From positions 744,001 to 808,000 of the forward strand of contig CP087214.1 in the NCBI GenBank assembly GCA_020912385.1: a stretch of DNA of 64,000 nt, in the 5' to 3' direction. How positions within the stretch are numbered: position 1 is the stretch's first letter; every line of letters starts with the position of its first letter. Positions 59,085-64,000 of this stretch are shown piece by piece. A program made the position numbers and the translations under genes. Source of the DNA: Neofusicoccum parvum (Eukaryota > Ascomycota > Dothideomycetes > Botryosphaeriales > Botryosphaeriaceae). A model generated the notes under the pieces. That model was not told where the DNA came from and ran no database searches. It saw only the letters and a list, made by a program, of their open reading frames with translations.

Positions 59085-60309
59085 GTCACCGCCCTCGCCG
59101 GCCGCGCGCGCAGGCCCCGATCGCGGGCGCGCCGGCCACGGGCCTGACCGGTTGGCGGAGCCCTCTGGCGGCGACCCTTGCGCCTGGGCAGCCGCTGCTT
59201 GGGCGCCAAGCCGGCCGTTGGCCAGAGTGCCTGGCGATCTCCACCAGCCCGCGCCGGGCTGCTCAGCATTTGCCGGCCGCGTCGAGGCTCCGTCGAGCCA
59301 CGTGCGGCGCCGGCACATTTGGGCTCTGCCGGCTGGGCCGGCCGGCCGCTGGGCGAACAGACTTTGGCGCAGACAGGCCTGTGACGCGGTGCCCTGCGTG
59401 CGAAGCGAGCTGGTGGCGTGGGAGCGGACGCCAGTCGGGGCGTCCAGCGTGTGCTGCCATGTGGCCGGCGCAGGGGTCTTCCACGGCAGTGGATGCGCGC
59501 GGCGGCAGGCATCATTGGCGGCGGAGCTCTATCGCGATCAGCCCGTCCAATTTGACGCGGCGTCGACGAAGGATCTGTGTCGGCGCATTGTTAGGCACGT
59601 TGTCCTAGGGCATGGGATGTCCCGTCGCGCGCGCCGCACAGGCGTCGGAGATCTGGACGCGCGCCGCCCTCCCTGCGCCGTTTGCGCTGCCCGCGTGCCC
59701 GGCTGGCGCAGCGCGCAGCTGGGGTGCGCCCGCGTCGCCGGCGATTGGGCCGCCGCTACTGCACAGGCTGCGCTGGTGAGCGCGCACGCCGGCCGACAGT
59801 GGCATCGAAACGGCTTCCTCCCGAGGCCACGCCAAGCCATGTCAAGCGTCTCGAAAATTCCAAACTGAAACCCCTTCCCCGCAAAGAGGCGCACGTGTGC
59901 GGACCATCGTCTTGGAAACCGAAGGGAGCGAGCGCGCGCAAGCCTCACTCGCATCACAGAAGAGCCGGCGCCAGTGCGCCGCTGCGATCTGACCATAGGC
60001 GTAGCCTGCGCCCTCACCTGATAGTCCTAGCCCTTCCCAGGCCCTGGCCACACACCTGGTGCGGGCGTTGTCGATGGATCCTCAGTGCCATTTCTCCTGA
60101 TCTGCTGCGCGCGCATTATTGCAGAAACTTATCTGCAACCGTGGTGGCCCGGCTGCCAACTTTCGCCCGCCTACAAGTACCCATATACGCACCGCTGGCC
60201 CCCCACATACCTCGCACTTTTCCCTCACCGCCGCCCCACGTGCGGAATGTCCATGACCACAGCCATAAGACCGCTACGCAGTCCCATCGAGTGCCGGAGT
60301 CGCTATTCA

Positions 60310-61578
60310 ATGAGTACCCAGTCGAACCCCAGCATCTCGTCCGTCAAGACGACGCCCTCGTACGAGGGCCAGTCGTCGGACGCCGACTCGAAGAAAAATT
60401 CGACGCCCACGTCCGCCACCGCCGCCGGCTCGTCCGCCGCGGCCAACGCCCAACAACAGAGCAATGCCGCGCAGCCCGGCGCCAAGCGGCGGCCGTCAAG
60501 AGCAGGGACGCGCAGTGTCAGCACGCTGACGGCCGCCCAGCTGGAGCGCAAGCGGGCCAACGACCGCGAGGCGCAGCGGGCCATCCGCCAGCGCACCAAG
60601 GACCACATCGAGAGCCTGGAGAGACGGGTGGCCGAGCTCACGGCGCGCGAGCAGGCCAACGGCCGCGTGCACGAGATCATGCAGCGCAACGAGGAGCTCG
60701 AGCAGGAGAACGCCATCCTGCGGCAGCGCCTCAACCACGCCCTCGCGGCCCTCGGCCAGGCCGGCTACGCGGAGAGCAATGGTATGTTGCTGAGCCACGG
60801 CCCCGTCTACAACTTCTACGCCGGGCGGTACGACGCGCGTTGAGCGGCCGGCGGGGAAAAAGCAAAACTGGCGGGTTGGCTGACAGTTCCGCGTGGTGCA
60901 GGCCTGCCAAGCGAAAGCAACATCCTTGCCACGAGCGGCGCACCGTCGCCCAGCGACAGAATACACATCATGAACCAGCCGCGGCCGTCGTCGACGCCCA
61001 CGGCGCGCAGCGTGCCGAACGTGACGGGCGCGAGCGTGCCCAACGTGCCCTCGCAGGCCGACCAGTGGCATCACCCGCACGCCAACCCGCACGCCCACCC
61101 CGGATACAGCGCCGCGCCCTCCACCACCGGAGCAGACTCCGCCCCGCCCGTCGACGTTGCCGCGCCGCCGGATGCCATGCGCTGGAGCCCGCACGGCCAG
61201 CACGTCAGCAACGCCGTCTCCGTCGCCGAGGGCAGCATGCACCCCGTCGACAGCTCGGTGCCGCACCAGATGGGCTACGGCGGCTACGTGCTGGACCCCA
61301 ACGGCCGCCCCGTGCAGTCGCAGTACGAGGCGCAGAGCCAGCAGATGGGCTACAGCCATCTGCCCGTGTCCAACCCGCCGCCGGCCCCGCCCTCCTACCA
61401 CGACCAGCGCCATCTCCCGGTCCAGATGCCCAACCCCCCGTCGTCTTACTCGCAGTACCCCCAGCCGCAGAGCTACATCCCCTCGTCGCACCACGGAGAG
61501 CCGATGATCCAGCGGTCGCCGATGGAGGGCCAGCACATGATGTACAGCATCCCGTCGAACGTGAAGCCGGAGCAATGA
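60310..61578 (+). CDS. bZIP transcription factor
   Basis: Exons 60310-60781 and 60902-61578 give 382 residues. The basic region RKRANDREAQRAIRQRTK (about residues 78-95) leads into the zipper helix HIESLERRVAELTAREQANG and LEQENAILRQRLNHALAAL. The basic region has the NDREAQRAIR form, where Gln-Arg replaces the usual Ala-x-x-Ser-Arg spacing, seen in a fungal-specific bZIP group. A Ser/Thr/Ala-rich N-terminus and a long Pro, His, Gln and Tyr-rich C-terminus flank it. An upstream in-frame ATG at 60247 would add 21 residues; I prefer 60310. The 120-nt intron ends with a CTGAC branch site and AG; if retained it gives a stop after 177 residues, keeping the bZIP but losing the C-terminal region. 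Confidence 0.88.
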
Positions 61579-62313
61579 ACCGGCCGAGGATGAAGGGAAG
61601 GATAGGAACTTTACGCACACCGGCCGTTGCGCACCCGCCGCGTCACCAGGGCCGCATGTGCGGTGAGGCGACTCTCAACGCTGGGAGATTCTTGCGCAGG
61701 CACCGCCTCCGTCACCGGCTTCGGCTGAGCGTCGCACGCAGGCGCGATCGGATTTGGCACTCTAACCGGGGTAGCAGTCGGCAGAGTGCCCCTCCACGGC
61801 GCCGCATGAACCGCGCAGCCCGCGTCAAGAGCGCATCAAAAACGCATCAAAGATAGGAGCTGTTTGTATCACCTAACAGTAATACGAAGGACCGCAATAT
61901 CAACACCATTATTCTATGCCGCCCTCATCCGTCCTACGTCATCACCCATGCGAGAACTGTTTTTTCTTAACCCTCAGGAAAAAGAACGCAATCTCGGGAT
62001 CAACAGGCACCTTGTAGGGAAATTACCGCGTCCAAGGCTCTCAGGCCCTCGGATACTGACTCGTGGACGGTCGACTCTTCCAGACTCCCCAACACCCTGA
62101 TGGACGTTCTGCCGGTCCATGCTCCGCGGCCTTGGATGGGATGACCCGGCACGGCCCCAGCTGACCGTGGACCGTTGCTCCGGACCCCGGATCCCGACAC
62201 TGACTCGGCTGCGCGTATCAGGACAATTTATGCACGTCTTGGGCAGCAACGCCGGCCTGCTGTTCGCGGATCCTGGCCAGGATCCCCGGATACTGCCGAG
62301 GGAAGCAAATGCG
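61579..62313. other. convergent spacer between the bZIP gene and the oxygenase
   Basis: Holds the bZIP 3' region and then a segment with repeated CGGATACTG-like words. An 18-base palindrome (62268-62285) lies in it. No gene seen. Confidence 0.4.
62268..62285. repeat. 18-base perfect palindrome GGATCCTGGCCAGGATCC
   Basis: All 18 bases equal their reverse complement. It lies just downstream of the oxygenase frame. Confidence 0.6.
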
Positions 62314-63333
62314 TCAGCGAATCACCTTCGTTCGCGCCGATACGTCGACCAAGGGGGGGTTTAAGATTGCACTTTGCCCTTTCCTCGCTCTCTCACCACC
62401 AGTGCACCACCTCCGCCAGGTTCGGCTGATCTGCCCCCGGGACACGAGGACGGCCCGAATGTGCGTGTGCGATAGGCCGCAGGGGGCTGTGGGAGGAGGA
62501 AAAGGGAAGCGACAGTCGCCGATGGGGACTACTGTGAGGGCTGAAGGCAGATCACTCACCCATTTCTCACCGACATCCGGATGGCTCCGGACCCGGTTCA
62601 CCAATGTCGCCTCGCCCAGATGGCCCCACCGGCCCTTCACAAAGGCAAAGTCGACCTTGTCGTCGCGCCTTTCGCGCTTCAGGCCCCGCACTGCCTCAGG
62701 CACGTCCATCTCCTCAAAGCGCGCGTCGTAGCTCACGCCCTGGAAGAATGGGATACTAAAGCGGGGCCCCTCTCCGCAACGTGGGCTGAGGACCCTGTGC
62801 GTCGTCGACGCGCATACGCCCTGCGTGATGGCCTCCATCCCTTGACCTATCGCAACCACCAACGTGTTGGCTTTCGGCGGGCAGTCTATCCACTCGCCCG
62901 CCGCGTTCAGAGCCTGCAACCCACGATGCGGCGAAGCCTGCAGCAGATAGGAGGTGAGCATGCTGTCCTTGTGTGGGCCCACACCCTGGCGCGCGATCTC
63001 ATCCCCGTCATCCACGTCCGGTGATACCTCCGGATATTTCACCACCTTCAGCTTGTGCTGCTGGTCGGCGTCGAAGAATCGGTCGAACGCGTCGGCCCGC
63101 AGCCCGATTGCCTCGGCTATCAGCGACGTGAAGAAGGTGCTGATGCCCGACATGGCCCGCATGTACTCCTCGAACACCGGACGGAAACGCGGGAGGTCCT
63201 GCGGCGACGGCCACTGGTTCGGCGCGCGCATGTTGTAATAAAGGGGTGCGTCTGGGCCTGGGAGATCATGCGGTGTGGACAGGTCGAGCTGCTCGCGGTG
63301 GTCGATGTGCATCGCAGTCGTCTCGTTGTCGAG
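62314..63333 (-). pseudogene. isopenicillin N synthase-like 2-oxoglutarate oxygenase lacking its N-terminal part
   Basis: The frame encodes the catalytic jelly-roll of the family. The iron-binding His and Asp are in GPHKDSMLTSYLLQ, the third ligand in CASTTHRVLSP, and the 2-oxoglutarate Arg follows in GPRFSIPFFQG. The frame reads upstream of an ATG (63312, MHIDHREQLD) to an AG acceptor at 63335-63334 preceded by a pyrimidine tract. That implies an earlier exon for the roughly 90-residue N-terminal domain, yet no such coding sequence is seen from 63334 to the window end at 64000. Either the gene is 5'-truncated or a first exon lies beyond the window behind an intron longer than any here. The 3' end is also uncertain: a GTGAGT donor follows GEKW at about 62560. 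Not certainly a pseudogene. Confidence 0.6.
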
Positions 63334-64000
63334 CTGCAGTGGAGGGAAATGGATCGCGTTAGAACCGCGTCAACCGCAAGAAAAAAAAAATTACGACGAA
63401 CCAGAAACAAACTCGGAAAAAAGCAAAAACCAGCGCGAAAAAAGCATATCCTCTTCTTTGTTCATACGGTGTGCCTTTATTTTGGGGTGGTGTTGGTGTT
63501 TGGGATAGACCATTCCTGCAGGCTTCGCAGCCTATCTACATGTTTCCCTTCTCTTGGAGCCTTTTTGGGCTCCCATCATTCTTCCTTCTCCATCGCATCA
63601 TATCTTCCTTTTTTTTTCTACTGCTAATAGACAAGGGCGGCAAATAGACTGGGTTAGGGGTTTCTCCTTTGGAAGCAAAGATACCACAAGTAGCAAAAAC
63701 ACTGTAACAACTCGGGATACAAAGCATTCTGTTTCGGGGAAAATGTAAGAAAAGGGAAATTCATCAGTCGTCCTTCGCCGACGATTTTTCATCAAAAACA
63801 TCATGAGACCTCTTGTCTACCTGGTGAAATGCAATATAATGGGATGCATGCATGCACACGCAATGCACTTTATCGAGTCTAAGCAACCACTCAATGCTGA
63901 CGGCCGGGCCGTGCCGTCCGTGTGGGATGCATACAGCCCCCTCTATTTTTTTTCCACACACAACCACCCCCACACACAGTACAGGTAGGCAAAAAAGCAA
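63334..64000. other. right-edge region, no gene seen
   Basis: AT-rich DNA with A and T homopolymers (63380-63390, 63608-63617), more like untranslated or terminator sequence than coding. It lacks the oxygenase N-terminus expected here. Confidence 0.4.

Larger units (their letters stand above)
56580..60309. promoter_or_regulatory. 3.7 kb GC-rich gene-free region upstream of the bZIP gene
   Basis: Overlapping open frames cover both strands, but they are rich in Arg, Ala, Pro and Gly, lack domains and arise from scarce stop codons at high GC. Many short GC repeats occur: GCGCAG units near 57139, GTGGGC units at 57733-57758, and a heptamer array at 59043-59084. The right end is presumably the bZIP promoter and leader. 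Confidence 0.45.

Noticed and set aside
56981..59868. Several 200-400-residue frames on both strands in the GC-rich interval
   Set aside because: Overlapping frames rich in Arg, Pro, Ala and Gly with no domain; explained by scarcity of stop codons at high GC.
59682..61856. 724-residue frame overlapping the bZIP gene
   Set aside because: The bZIP gene is clear in another frame; the long frame is Arg/Ala/Pro-rich noise.

Overview
The window is nuclear DNA from a filamentous ascomycete (Pezizomycotina). This rests on short introns (mostly 45-120 nt) with GTRNGT donors and CTRAC/CTGAC branch sites, a Zn2Cys6 factor, a NoxA-type NADPH oxidase with its PRO41/NoxD-type partner, a heme-thiolate peroxidase and a complete RPB2. 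A Dothideomycete-like lineage is my guess, not shown. I reconstructed 24 protein genes by hand-splicing and checking reading frame. Nearly all keep frame across every junction. I found no tRNA, rRNA, transposon or CRISPR.

Layout. 0-8 kb: a four-exon oligosaccharyltransferase small subunit (OST5/TMEM258 type, minus), divergent from a Kelch+BTB protein; L-arabinitol 4-dehydrogenase; a cyclophilin-RRM spliceosomal isomerase (minus). 8-15 kb: a 3.4 kb gene-free stretch, a Zn2Cys6 regulator, then a RidA-family protein with a signal peptide. 15-24 kb: RPB2 (minus), a quinone oxidoreductase (minus) and the divergent ubiquilin DSK2. 24-32 kb is accessory and metabolic: a PhlG-type C-C hydrolase, a SnoaL-like protein, a heme aldoxime dehydratase and two small membrane proteins. 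32-43 kb: a protein with an N-terminal PAM2 (poly(A)-binding-protein-binding) motif, a PRO41/NoxD-like membrane protein, NoxA and a secreted heme-thiolate peroxidase. 45-56 kb: a P-type IIC (Na/K-type) ATPase, a low-complexity protein, a DUF1479 2-oxoglutarate oxygenase and a divergent GH1 beta-glucosidase. 56-64 kb: a 3.7 kb GC-rich gene-free stretch, a bZIP regulator, and a 2-oxoglutarate oxygenase whose N-terminal part cannot be found.

Most notable: the NADPH oxidase catalytic subunit and its probable p22phox-like membrane partner are the nearest recognisable genes to each other, divergent across about 2.9 kb. A secreted heme-thiolate peroxidase, an enzyme class that consumes the H2O2 such an oxidase yields, sits tail-to-tail with the oxidase. 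Whether this is a conserved reactive-oxygen module or chance linkage needs comparison across genomes. Other leads are the PAM2 protein, the signal-peptide RidA with catalytic residues retained, the PhlG/SnoaL/aldoxime dehydratase neighbourhood, and the apparently 5'-truncated oxygenase at the right end.

Many long open frames in the GC-rich spacers, and antisense to real genes, are composition artefacts and are left out.
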